Below, piece after piece: positions 1-6,893 of a DNA stretch of 11,097 nt. Under the pieces are notes generated by a model, which saw nothing but the letters and a program-made list of their open reading frames with translations, was not told the origin of the DNA and searched no databases. The position numbers were made by a program, and so were the translations under genes. The first letter of the stretch is position 1; every line of letters begins with the position of its first letter. Origin of the DNA: Rubrobacter sp. (GTDB lineage: Bacteria; Actinomycetota; Rubrobacteria; Rubrobacterales; Rubrobacteraceae); NCBI GenBank assembly GCA_016781635.1, contig JADDPY010000388.1:1-11097 (forward strand), given 5' to 3'.

Positions 1-55
1 ATTGCGAGGCGCGGGCGGAGGCAAAACCACCTGAAAGAAGGAGTAGGTAAGGATT

Positions 56-1090
56 TTGGAGAGTACGATACAGCAGGCGGTCGGCGTCAGGGAGCTTCTG
101 GAGGCCGGCGTCCACTTCGGGCATCAGGCCAAGCGGTGGAACCCCAAGATGAAGAAGTATATTTTCGCCCAGCGGGCCGGGGTGCACATAATCGACCTGG
201 ACCAGACCCTGGACCTTTTGGACCGGGCATTGAAGTTCGTTCGGAGTGTCGCTGAGGCGAACCGTGAGGTTCTCTTCGTAGGGACGAAGAAGCAAGCTCA
301 GCTTACGCTCTCGGAGCAGTCGGTTCGGGGCGGCCAGCCTTACGTCGTAGAGCGATACATCGGTGGGCTACTGACGAATTTCCAGACGATACAGCCACGC
401 ATCCGGTACTTCACGCAGCTTATGGAGCGTGTCGACGGTACCCCGGAGGAGGCGCGTACGGGCCGGGAGTGGTTCGCGCTCAACCGCGAATACCAGAAGC
501 TTCGGCGCAACTTCGCCGGTCTCACGGAGATGGAGCGGCTCCCGGGGGCGGTCTTTGTCATCGACCCCAAGCGCGAGGAGCTCCTCGTCAAGGAAGCCAA
601 CCGGTTGAAGATCCCGGTCGTCGCGCTCACCGATACGAATTGCGACCCGGACGTCGTCGATTACGTGATCCCGGGCAACGACGATGCGATACGCGCGATC
701 AACCTGATCACGCGCCTCGTCACCGACGTGATCGTGGAGGGCCGTGGCGAGGAGGTTACGCCGTCGGAGGACCGGCCGGTCCCACCGGCGGTGGAGGAGG
801 CGATGGTCGCCGAGGAGAGGGCGAACGAGCCCCTCGCGGAGGCCGCCCGGGAGGGTGGGCTCTCCGAGGATCAGCCCACGGGGCTTGCGGATCCGGTCGA
901 GTCGGCCGGCGAGATCGCCCCTGAGGAGGACCCGACGACGAGCTACCGTGGGGCCCAGAGCGCCGAGCGCGAGGAGGGTACCGTCGATGGTCCGGAGCAG
1001 GGTGCCGTTCCCGCGCCGCAAGGCGAGCCGACGAGCAACCAGGCGGCCCAGAGTGAGACCAAGCAGCAGGACGACGTAGAGGAGAGCTGA
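56..1090 (+). CDS. rpsB: 30S ribosomal protein S2 with long acidic C-terminal tail
   Basis: This encodes small-subunit ribosomal protein S2, which binds 16S rRNA at the head-body junction of the 30S subunit. Residues 1-230 match the S2 family throughout: GVHFGHQ at about 17-23, the VGTKKQAQ stretch at 75-82, GGLLTNFQTI at 103-112, and FVIDPKRE followed by PVVALTDTNCDP at 167-198. The start is TTG, preceded by AAGGAG at 38-43 with a spacer of 12 bases; no better start lies upstream in the window. The protein has 344 residues, whereas the family usually has about 230-260. The excess is a 114-residue low-complexity tail (231-344) rich in Glu, Asp, Ala, Pro and Gly, with 30 acidic against 6 basic residues by hand count. 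It is the first gene of the block and lies 7 bases before tsf. The identity is certain; the role of the tail is unknown. Confidence 0.97.
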   Translation: MESTIQQAVGVRELLEAGVHFGHQAKRWNPKMKKYIFAQRAGVHIIDLDQTLDLLDRALKFVRSVAEANREVLFVGTKKQAQLTLSEQSVRGGQPYVVERYIGGLLTNFQTIQPRIRYFTQLMERVDGTPEEARTGREWFALNREYQKLRRNFAGLTEMERLPGAVFVIDPKREELLVKEANRLKIPVVALTDTNCDPDVVDYVIPGNDDAIRAINLITRLVTDVIVEGRGEEVTPSEDRPVPPAVEEAMVAEERANEPLAEAAREGGLSEDQPTGLADPVESAGEIAPEEDPTTSYRGAQSAEREEGTVDGPEQGAVPAPQGEPTSNQAAQSETKQQDDVEES

Positions 1091-1097
1091 AGACCCT

Positions 1098-1685
1098 ATG
1101 GCGAGCACCATTGAGAAGATAAAGCAGCTCCGGGAGGAGACCGCCGCCGGGATGATGGACGTCAAGCGGGCGCTGGAGGAGTCTTCGGGTGACCTCGACG
1201 GCGCGCGTAGGGTCCTCAGGGAGCGCGGCCAGGCCATCGCGGCCAAGAAGAGCTCCCGCGAGACCCATGAGGGCCTGATCGAGTCATACATCCACTTCAA
1301 CGGCAAGCTCGGGGTTATGATCGAGGTCAATTGCGAGACGGACTTTGTCGCGCGGACGCCGGACTTCAAGGAGTTCGCCCGGAACGTCGCCCTGCACGTG
1401 GCGTCGATGAACCCGCTCGCCGTCTCTGAGAGCGACATTCCGGCCGAAACCATCGAAGAGGAGCGCTCGATAGCCCGCAAGCAGGCTCAGGACTCCGGCA
1501 AGCCCGAGAACATCCAGGAGAAGATGGTGGAGGGCCGGGTCAACAAGTTCGTCAAGGAGCAGGCGCTCCTGACCCAGGATTTCGTCAAGGAGCCCGGCAA
1601 AACGGTCAACGACCTGCTCCAGGAGACGATCCAGAAGCTCGGCGAGAACATCGTCGTTAGCAGGTTCGTCCGCTACGAGCTCTAG
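1098..1685 (+). CDS. tsf: Elongation factor Ts, short form
   Basis: EF-Ts is the guanine nucleotide exchange factor that recycles EF-Tu from GDP to GTP during translation. The N-terminal UBA-like segment (about 1-50) carries the family pattern LREETAAGMMDVKRAL. The core holds NCETDFVAR at 78-86, whose Thr-Asp-Phe-Val (81-84) contacts the EF-Tu G domain. The protein has 195 residues, like the short Thermus-type EF-Ts and well below the roughly 283 residues of the E. coli protein, so one of the duplicated core subdomains and the coiled-coil region are reduced or missing. ATG is preceded by GGAGAG inside the end of rpsB. The rpsB-tsf pair is almost universal in bacteria and the two are probably co-transcribed. 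The identity is secure. Confidence 0.97.
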   Translation: MASTIEKIKQLREETAAGMMDVKRALEESSGDLDGARRVLRERGQAIAAKKSSRETHEGLIESYIHFNGKLGVMIEVNCETDFVARTPDFKEFARNVALHVASMNPLAVSESDIPAETIEEERSIARKQAQDSGKPENIQEKMVEGRVNKFVKEQALLTQDFVKEPGKTVNDLLQETIQKLGENIVVSRFVRYEL

Positions 1686-1702
1686 CTCAAGGGAGCGGTG
1701 GC

Positions 1703-2515
1703 ATGGAGGAGACCTCTTCGTTAGGGGAAAATAAGGTCCAGGGGGACGAACCAGGCCCCCTGGGACCCATCAAACGGGTCGTCCTCAAGCTCTCCGGCGA
1801 GAGCCTGGCGGGCGAAGGCGGCTACGGCATAGATCCCGCGAGCCTCGAAATCGCGGCCAAGCAGGTCGAGGAGGCTGTGCAGGCCGGGGCAGAGCTCGCG
1901 ATCGTAGTGGGCGGCGGGAACATCTTCCGCGGCTCGGGTGTTGCGGATCAGCTCGGCATCGAGAGCGCGACCGCCGACTATATGGCCATGCTTGGGACGG
2001 TTATCAACGCCCTTGCGCTTCAGGCGGCTCTGGAGCGGCGTGACATCCAGACGCGGGTGCAGTCGGCGATACAGATCCAGGAGGTCGCCGAGGCTTACAT
2101 CCGCCGGAGGGCGATGCGCCACCTCGAGAAGGGGCGGGTGGTCATCTTCGCCGCCGGTACGGGCAACCCGTTTTTCACGACGGATACCGGTGCCGCCTTG
2201 CGGGCGCTGGAGATCGGTGCGGACGCGCTTCTTATGGCGAAGAACAGGGTGGATGGGATCTACGACAAGGACCCGCGCACGAACCCGGATGCCGAGAAGA
2301 TAGAACGGCTCGCCTACCTGGATCTCTTGTCCAAAAACCTCTCTGTCATGGATCATACGGCGGCTACGCTGTGCCGCGAGGAGAACCTGCCCATAGTCGT
2401 ATTCGATATACTGAAGCCCGGCAACGTAAGAAAGATCCTGCGGGGCGATCGGGTCGGGTCGCTCGTGTGGAGCGCCGATGACGGTGGCTCTGGAGACGGG
2501 GCTGGAGGAGAGTAA
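1703..2515 (+). CDS. pyrH: UMP kinase (uridylate kinase)
   Basis: PyrH phosphorylates UMP to UDP with ATP in pyrimidine nucleotide synthesis. It is a cytosolic hexamer of the amino-acid kinase fold, unrelated to eukaryotic UMP/CMP kinase. Visible motifs are KLSGES (29-34), the glycine-rich GGGNIFRG (70-77), ADYMAMLGTVIN with Asp92 (91-102), GTGNPFFTTDT (152-162), and YDKDP (187-191) in the nucleotide-binding region. ATG 1703 follows AAGGGAG (1689-1695) with a 7-base spacer and is the only usual start in frame, so the 22-residue acidic N-terminal extension before the first strand seems real. A Gly/Asp-rich tail of about 15 residues also extends the C-terminus. At 270 residues it is about 30 longer than typical. 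The order tsf-pyrH-frr is the classic arrangement. Confidence 0.96.
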   Translation: MEETSSLGENKVQGDEPGPLGPIKRVVLKLSGESLAGEGGYGIDPASLEIAAKQVEEAVQAGAELAIVVGGGNIFRGSGVADQLGIESATADYMAMLGTVINALALQAALERRDIQTRVQSAIQIQEVAEAYIRRRAMRHLEKGRVVIFAAGTGNPFFTTDTGAALRALEIGADALLMAKNRVDGIYDKDPRTNPDAEKIERLAYLDLLSKNLSVMDHTAATLCREENLPIVVFDILKPGNVRKILRGDRVGSLVWSADDGGSGDGAGGE

Positions 2516-2518
2516 GGC

Positions 2519-3079
2519 ATGTCGGATATCGTTGATCTCACCGCGGCGGAGCGTCGCATGCAAGGGGCCGTCGAGTCGGTTCGTCGAGAGTTCGGAACCA
2601 TCAGGACCGGCAGGGCCAACCCCGCGATCCTCGACCGGGTCGAGGTCGAGGCCTATGGTTCCAGGATGGCGCTTCGCAGCGTCGCGAACGTAAACGTGCC
2701 GGAGCCCAGGCTCCTTACGGTTACGCCCTTTGATCCCGGCACCCTCAAGGCGATCGAGCGGGCCATAGACAACGCGGACGTCGGCTTGAACCCGCAGAAC
2801 GACGGAAAGATCCTCCGTCTCCCCGTCCCCGAGCTAACGGAGGACCGGCGCAAGCAGTTTGTCCGTCGGGCGCGGAACATGGCCGAAGAGGGTCGTGTCT
2901 CCGTGAGGAACGTGCGGCGCGATGAGATGAAGGATCTCTCCGAGTTGGTGAAGATGGGCGAGATCTCCGAGGACGATGAGCGACGAGCCGAGGCGGAGCT
3001 CCAGGATCTTACTAGGCTGTACGTAGCGCGCATAGACAGCGCGCTCTCCGATAAAGAAGCCGAGCTACTTGAGGTCTAG
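2519..3079 (+). CDS. frr: Ribosome recycling factor
   Basis: RRF works with EF-G to split post-termination ribosomes and release mRNA and tRNA. The 186-residue length is typical. Family motifs are RTGRANP (29-35) in the first helix of the three-helix bundle, a middle beta domain (about 31-105) with YGSRMALRSVANVNVPEPRLL, and VRNVRRDEMKDL (129-140), whose arginines contact rRNA. The last helix is charged, as usual. ATG 2519 lies 3 bases after pyrH and is served by GGAGGAG (2504-2510), inside the pyrH coding end, with an 8-base spacer; this suggests translational coupling. The reading frame ends in TAG at 3077-3079 and the same frame then continues open into uppS. Confidence 0.97.
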   Translation: MSDIVDLTAAERRMQGAVESVRREFGTIRTGRANPAILDRVEVEAYGSRMALRSVANVNVPEPRLLTVTPFDPGTLKAIERAIDNADVGLNPQNDGKILRLPVPELTEDRRKQFVRRARNMAEEGRVSVRNVRRDEMKDLSELVKMGEISEDDERRAEAELQDLTRLYVARIDSALSDKEAELLEV

Positions 3080-3085
3080 GTCCTG
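3071..3085 (+). promoter_or_regulatory. Candidate ribosome binding site and CTG start for uppS
   Basis: GAGGT at 3071-3075, inside the last codons of frr, matches the Shine-Dalgarno core. It lies 7 bases before CTG at 3083-3085. Between the frr stop (3077-3079) and the internal ATG at 3200 there is no ATG, GTG or TTG in any forward frame, so this CTG is the best-placed initiation codon for uppS. The assignment is inferred from sequence only. Confidence 0.5.
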
Positions 3086-3856
3086 CTAAACCCCGCCCGA
3101 AAAAGGGCCGCGGGGGGAGACTCCCCGCGGCCGAAGGTCCCCGAGCGCGTCCTTACCCCGGTAGAACGGGAGAAGGCGCCCCGACACGTCGCAATCATCA
3201 TGGACGGCAATGGCCGCTGGGCCAAGTCCCGCTGGCTCCCGCGCGCCGCGGGCCATCGCGCCGGTGTCTCCGTGCTGACCCCCCTGATCGAGACCGCCGG
3301 CGAGCTTGGCGTGCGCACCCTTACCCTCTACGCCTTTTCGACCGAGAACTGGGCTCGCCCGTCCACGGAGGTTGAGACCCTGATGACGCTCTTTTTGGAG
3401 ACTGCGCGGAGCAAGGTGCCCGAGCTGAACGAGCGGGGGGCGCGCCTGCGATTCCTCGGAAGGCGGGAACACTTGCCCCATCGGGTGCGCGAGGCGATGG
3501 AGGAGGCCGAGAATCTCACCTCGGGGAACGGCGTCATCGACGTGTACGTCGCCCTGAATTACGGGGGGCGTTCGGAGCTCGTGGACGCCGCGCGGCGCAT
3601 GATCCGGGACGGCCTAGACCCCGACGCGGTGAACGAGGCGACGTTCGCCTCCTACCTGTACGCCCCCGAGGTGCCGGAGATCGACCTCCTTATCCGGACG
3701 AGCGGAGAGCTCAGGGTCTCGAACTTCCTGCTCTGGCAGATCGCTTACGCCGAGTTCTACGTCACCGAGACGCTCTGGCCCGACTTCTCGCCTGAAGAGT
3801 TTCGACGGGCTGTTGCTTCCTTCGCGGCCCGCTCTCGGCGCCGCGGCGGGGTCTAG
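3083..3856 (+). CDS. uppS: Undecaprenyl diphosphate synthase (cis-prenyltransferase), probable CTG start
   Basis: UppS condenses isopentenyl diphosphate units onto farnesyl diphosphate to make the C55 lipid carrier for peptidoglycan and other wall polymers. It acts at the cytoplasmic face of the membrane. Numbered from CTG 3083 (257 residues, normal for the family), the conserved first strand HVAIIMDGNGRWAK starts at residue 35 with catalytic Asp41. Then come GHRAG (57-61), LYAFSTENW (82-90), RTSGE with Arg205, RVSNFLLWQ with Arg211, and Glu224; the spacing of the last three equals E. coli Arg194, Arg200 and Glu213. The only ATG, at 3200, would begin at the residue before Asp41 and delete the first strand, so it is unlikely. 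The 39 codons upstream of it are open and 30 of 39 end in G or C, which fits coding. The gene is in the same frame as frr behind its TAG. The function is certain and the start is not. Confidence 0.9.
   Translation: MLNPARKRAAGGDSPRPKVPERVLTPVEREKAPRHVAIIMDGNGRWAKSRWLPRAAGHRAGVSVLTPLIETAGELGVRTLTLYAFSTENWARPSTEVETLMTLFLETARSKVPELNERGARLRFLGRREHLPHRVREAMEEAENLTSGNGVIDVYVALNYGGRSELVDAARRMIRDGLDPDAVNEATFASYLYAPEVPEIDLLIRTSGELRVSNFLLWQIAYAEFYVTETLWPDFSPEEFRRAVASFAARSRRRGGV
3106..3132 (+). other. Strong GC hairpin between frr and the uppS core
   Basis: GGCCGCGGGG (3106-3115) and CCCCGCGGCC (3123-3132) form a perfect 10-base-pair inverted repeat around a 7-base centre, and one G-U and one G-C pair can extend it. 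No T run follows on the + strand, so it is not a typical intrinsic terminator for the operon. On the opposite strand it would be followed by TTTTT (complement of A3100-A3104), which is terminator-like, but no minus-strand gene is seen. If uppS starts at CTG 3083 this hairpin lies in codons 8-17 and may affect translation or mRNA stability. Confidence 0.6.
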
Positions 3857-3869
3857 GGGGGACACCCCT
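3855..3869 (+). promoter_or_regulatory. Small hairpin covering the cdsA ribosome binding site
   Basis: AGGGG (3855-3859) can pair with CCCCT (3865-3869) around a 5-base loop. The G-run 3856-3861, the only Shine-Dalgarno-like element before GTG 3872, is largely inside this stem. The stem begins within the uppS stop codon (TAG 3854-3856), so a ribosome finishing uppS would melt it. That pattern is expected for translational coupling. It is a prediction from sequence alone. Confidence 0.35.
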
Positions 3870-3871
3870 TC

Positions 3872-4654
3872 GTGCTCAGGAGGCGCTTCGGCACGGCCGC
3901 CGTACTCGCCCCGATCGTCGTCGGCGCCATCGTGGCCGGTGGGCCTTGGGTCGTCGCCCTCGTCCTCCTCGTAACGGCCCGCGCCTCCTACGAGCTCGCG
4001 CGTGCCCTGACCCTGCCGTACCCTGCGGCCTTCGGCGCGGGGGCGCTCCCGGTTCTGCTCGCCGTACCTTTTGGCACGACGGGCATACTCGCGGGGGTGA
4101 TGCTGGGGCTGCCCTGGGCGCTGTTCTGGCTCGCGGGGTACCCGGAGGCGCGAACGCTTAGGGCGATGCTCGCGTTGATGCTCATGGCGACCTGGGTTGG
4201 AGCGCCGCTTGCGCACGTGTACCTGATCGGGGACCAGACGAACGCCGTAGAAGGGATCTACCTCGTCCTCATCGCGGTCGCGGGTCCCTGGGTCTCCGAC
4301 TCGGGCGCCTACTTCGCCGGCCTCCTCTTCGGCCGCCACCCCCTCTTCCCGTCCCTCAGCCCGAAAAAGACGATAGAGGGCTCGATAGGCGGCATCGTTC
4401 TGACAACTGCCGTCGTCGCCCCTCTCGCAAACCTTTTCTTGGGGCTTCCATTGTGGGCCTCGGCGCTCGCGGGCGTGGTGATCTCGATAGTGAGCCAGGC
4501 GGGCGACCTCTTCGAGTCCATCCTCAAGCGCCTCCTCGGCCTGAAGGACCTAGGCCGCGCGCTCCCCGGGCACGGCGGCCTCCTCGACCGCATAGATAGC
4601 CTCCTGTTCACAGCCCCCGCCGTCTACTACCTTTACACTCTGTTTCTGACATGA
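3872..4654 (+). CDS. cdsA: Phosphatidate cytidylyltransferase (CDP-diacylglycerol synthase)
   Basis: CdsA is an integral membrane enzyme that turns phosphatidic acid and CTP into CDP-diacylglycerol, the precursor of all major bacterial phospholipids. The protein has 260 residues and is mostly hydrophobic, with several membrane spans between about residues 8 and 210. The family signature is complete at 216-242: Ser216, Lys219-Arg220, Lys225-Asp226, PGHGG (232-236) and Asp239-Arg240-Ile241-Asp242. Upstream lie SDSGAYF (142-148), SPKKT (163-167) and GDLFES (211-216), which bear the metal- and CTP-binding acidic residues. The start is GTG at 3872, 15 bases after the uppS stop. The stop overlaps the dxr start in ATGA. 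The pairing uppS-cdsA is very common, joining lipid-carrier and phospholipid synthesis. Confidence 0.96.
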   Translation: MLRRRFGTAAVLAPIVVGAIVAGGPWVVALVLLVTARASYELARALTLPYPAAFGAGALPVLLAVPFGTTGILAGVMLGLPWALFWLAGYPEARTLRAMLALMLMATWVGAPLAHVYLIGDQTNAVEGIYLVLIAVAGPWVSDSGAYFAGLLFGRHPLFPSLSPKKTIEGSIGGIVLTTAVVAPLANLFLGLPLWASALAGVVISIVSQAGDLFESILKRLLGLKDLGRALPGHGGLLDRIDSLLFTAPAVYYLYTLFLT

Positions 4655-5802
4655 ACGAACGGAAGAAACGCCTCACCATCCTCGGCTCGACCGGTAGCGT
4701 CGGCCTCCAGGCCCTCGATGTCGTGCGCGCCCACCCCGACCGCTTCGAGATCGTCGGCCTCTCCGCCGCAGCGAGCACAAAAGTCCTCCGTCAACAGGCC
4801 GAGGAGTTCTCCCCCCAATACGTCGCCCTCGAAAACGGCGACCCGGCCCTCCTCGAGGGCCTCAAGGCCGAAGTCCTCGCCGGCCCCGGCTCCGCCGCAA
4901 CCCTCGCAGAGGCCCCCGCGGACGTAATCCTCAACGCGATCGTAGGCTTCGCCGGCCTCGCCGCCACCGTGGGGGCGCTGAAGCAGGGCAACCGGGTAGC
5001 CCTCGCCAACAAAGAATCCCTCGTAACCGGCGGCGAATGGGTGATGAAGCTCGCCAAGGCAAACAATAACCCCATAATACCCGTGGATTCGGAGCATTCG
5101 GCGATCTTTCAGTGTCTGGAGGGGCGGGATGAGGCTGAGATCTCCGGTGTTTTGCTGACGGCTTCGGGTGGTCCTTTCTTCGGGCGGGAGGATTTGCGGG
5201 GCCTCGGGCCGGAGGATGCGCTAAAGCACCCGACGTGGCAGATGGGACCCAAGATCACGATCGACTCCGCTACGATGATGAACAAGGGGCTCGAAGTGAT
5301 AGAAGCTCATCACCTCTTCGGTGTCTCCTACGAGGCGGTAAAGGTAGTCGTGCATCGACAATCCGTGGTGCACGGCGGGGCGCTGTTCAACGACGGAGCC
5401 GTCGTCCTACACGCCGCCAACCCAGACATGCGTCTCCCCATAGCCTACGGTGTCCTGTACCCCGAGCGGGCCGACGTCGGCGTCGAGGCGGTGCCGTTCG
5501 GCGGTTCCACGTGGACCTTCGAGGAGCCACGCAACAACGTTTTTCGCTGCCTGCCGCTCGCGATCGAGGCGGGCGGGAGGGGTGGTGCCTATCCGGTCGC
5601 CTTGAACGCGGCGAACGAGGTCGCCGTTCAGGCTTTTCTCGATCGTAAGATAGAATTTCTTCGTATAGCAGACGTAGTCGAGGAGGTTCTTTCGACCGTG
5701 CCCGAATTTGGTGCGATGCAAAGCATGGAAGCAATAACTACCGTTGACCGTTGGGGGCGCGAAGAGGCGGAGCGCGCCGTACGGGCCGCGGAGGCCCGAT
5801 GA
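4651..5802 (+). CDS. dxr: 1-deoxy-D-xylulose 5-phosphate reductoisomerase
   Basis: DXR converts 1-deoxy-D-xylulose 5-phosphate to 2-C-methyl-D-erythritol 4-phosphate with NADPH, the committed step of the MEP isoprenoid pathway; it is the fosmidomycin target. At 383 residues it is full length. The NADPH-binding loop LGSTGSVG is at 11-18, and LANKESLV follows at 118-125. Metal ligands are Asp146 and Glu148 in PVDSEHSA and Glu215 in NKGLEVIEAHH. The flexible-loop HPTWQMG (193-199) and the C-terminal ALNAANEVAVQAFL (317-330) are present. One oddity is HRQSVVH at 235-241, where the family normally has His-Pro-Gln-Ser. The gene overlaps cdsA by ATGA and its own stop overlaps rseP by ATGA. Base composition flips from C-rich to G-rich near 5090. 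Confidence 0.97.
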   Translation: MNERKKRLTILGSTGSVGLQALDVVRAHPDRFEIVGLSAAASTKVLRQQAEEFSPQYVALENGDPALLEGLKAEVLAGPGSAATLAEAPADVILNAIVGFAGLAATVGALKQGNRVALANKESLVTGGEWVMKLAKANNNPIIPVDSEHSAIFQCLEGRDEAEISGVLLTASGGPFFGREDLRGLGPEDALKHPTWQMGPKITIDSATMMNKGLEVIEAHHLFGVSYEAVKVVVHRQSVVHGGALFNDGAVVLHAANPDMRLPIAYGVLYPERADVGVEAVPFGGSTWTFEEPRNNVFRCLPLAIEAGGRGGAYPVALNAANEVAVQAFLDRKIEFLRIADVVEEVLSTVPEFGAMQSMEAITTVDRWGREEAERAVRAAEAR

Positions 5803-6875
5803 CCATCCTCGTGTCCCTGCTCGGCCTGATCCTGCTCGTAGTAATCCACGAGCTCGGGCACATGCTCGTCGCGAAGGCGCTGGGGGTACACGTCCCCGAG
5901 TTCGGAATAGGCTTCGGCCCCGCCATCTTCAAAAAGAAGTTCGGTAAGACGGTCTACTCTTTCCGCATAATACTCCTCGGCGGTTTCGCCAAGATGGAGG
6001 GGATGGAGGGGGTAGCGAGCGTCGAGGAAGAGACGGGGGAGCGGGGTCCGCGCTCGTATCTCTCGAAGTCGGCGTGGCGGCGGGCTGCGATCATTTTCGC
6101 GGGGCCGTTCGCGAACCTGTTGGCGGCGGTGGTCATCTTCTTCGGGGTTTACATGGCCGGAGCGCCGACGGGGGTGACGACTGAGGTCGAGGAGGTCGTA
6201 CCGGACTCGCTCGCCACGCAGGTCGATCTACGGCCAGGGGACCGGCTCGTCTCGGCCTATGGGGAGCCGGTCGAGGATTGGTCGGAGTTTCAGGGGATCA
6301 TGGCTGATCGCAAGATCGGGGACCCGGTGGAACTCGTCGTGGAGCGGGGCGGGGAGGATCTGGAGCTTTCCGGCGAGCTCGGGGCGGACCCGACGAACCC
6401 GGACCGGGCGATCGTCGGGATTCAGCCGAAGGCTACTACCGTGTCCGGGCCCATCGATGCGCTCGGGGAGGCAGTGGGGCGTACGATCCAGGTGATCGGG
6501 CTTTTCGGCTGGTTTGTGGGGCAGCTCGTGACCGGCGAGGTCAACTTCTTCGATTCGGTCTCCAGCCCCATCGGGGTGGTTTCGGTTAGTAGCACTGTGG
6601 CTTCTCAAGGGCTTTTGAGCTTCGCGAACCTGCTCGCGTTTATCAGCTTGAACCTCGCGGTCTTTAACCTGCTGCCGATCCTGCCGCTAGACGGGGGACA
6701 CTTGTTCTTTATCGCGGCGGAGAAGGTCATCGGCAGGCCGGTGCGGCCGGAGACGGTCGGTAAGGTTGCGGCGTTCGGGTTGGCGTTAATTCTTATGCTT
6801 TTCTTGTTCGCAACCTACGCCGATGTTAGTAAAATCGTAGAGGGGCAACCGTTTATCCCCGAGCAACGTCCGTAA
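5799..6875 (+). CDS. rseP: RIP metalloprotease RseP (site-2 protease, M50 family)
   Basis: This is an intramembrane zinc protease that cuts membrane-anchored regulators such as anti-sigma factors after a first cleavage, releasing a stress sigma factor. Numbered from ATG 5799 (358 residues), HELGH (17-21) in the first membrane segment gives the zinc ligands and catalytic Glu18. A PDZ-like domain lies at about 125-200 (PDSLATQVDLRPGDRLVSAYG). PILPLDGGH near the C-terminus supplies the third ligand, Asp298, and a last membrane helix follows. ATG 5799 overlaps the dxr stop as ATGA and has GGAGG (5790-5794) just upstream. A longer in-frame TTG start at 5751 would only add an Arg/Gly-rich stretch lying over dxr. 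The dxr-rseP-ispG order is widespread. Its substrate here cannot be told from the window. Confidence 0.95.
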   Translation: MTILVSLLGLILLVVIHELGHMLVAKALGVHVPEFGIGFGPAIFKKKFGKTVYSFRIILLGGFAKMEGMEGVASVEEETGERGPRSYLSKSAWRRAAIIFAGPFANLLAAVVIFFGVYMAGAPTGVTTEVEEVVPDSLATQVDLRPGDRLVSAYGEPVEDWSEFQGIMADRKIGDPVELVVERGGEDLELSGELGADPTNPDRAIVGIQPKATTVSGPIDALGEAVGRTIQVIGLFGWFVGQLVTGEVNFFDSVSSPIGVVSVSSTVASQGLLSFANLLAFISLNLAVFNLLPILPLDGGHLFFIAAEKVIGRPVRPETVGKVAAFGLALILMLFLFATYADVSKIVEGQPFIPEQRP

Positions 6876-6893
6876 CATACTTATGGGAGTGAG

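Noticed and set aside
1..55. Ribosomal-protein leader or autoregulatory element before rpsB
   Set aside because: Only 55 bases are visible and the best stem (ACCT 29-32 with AGGT 45-48) is too short to support a claim.
368..1480. Long minus-strand open frame opposite rpsB-tsf
   Set aside because: It runs across two certain + strand genes, looks like no known family and has Arg/Leu/Asp-rich composition expected from reverse-reading GC-rich codons.
5751..5798. TTG start 48 bases upstream for rseP
   Set aside because: It would place an Arg/Gly-rich segment before the first membrane helix and overlap dxr heavily; ATG 5799 has GGAGG and the usual ATGA overlap.
6780..6840. Promoter for ispG inside the AT-richer end of rseP
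   Set aside because: TTGTTC (6804-6809) and TAAAAT (6830-6835) are 20 bases apart, too far for a good sigma-70 promoter; the region encodes a hydrophobic helix, which explains the T-rich codons.
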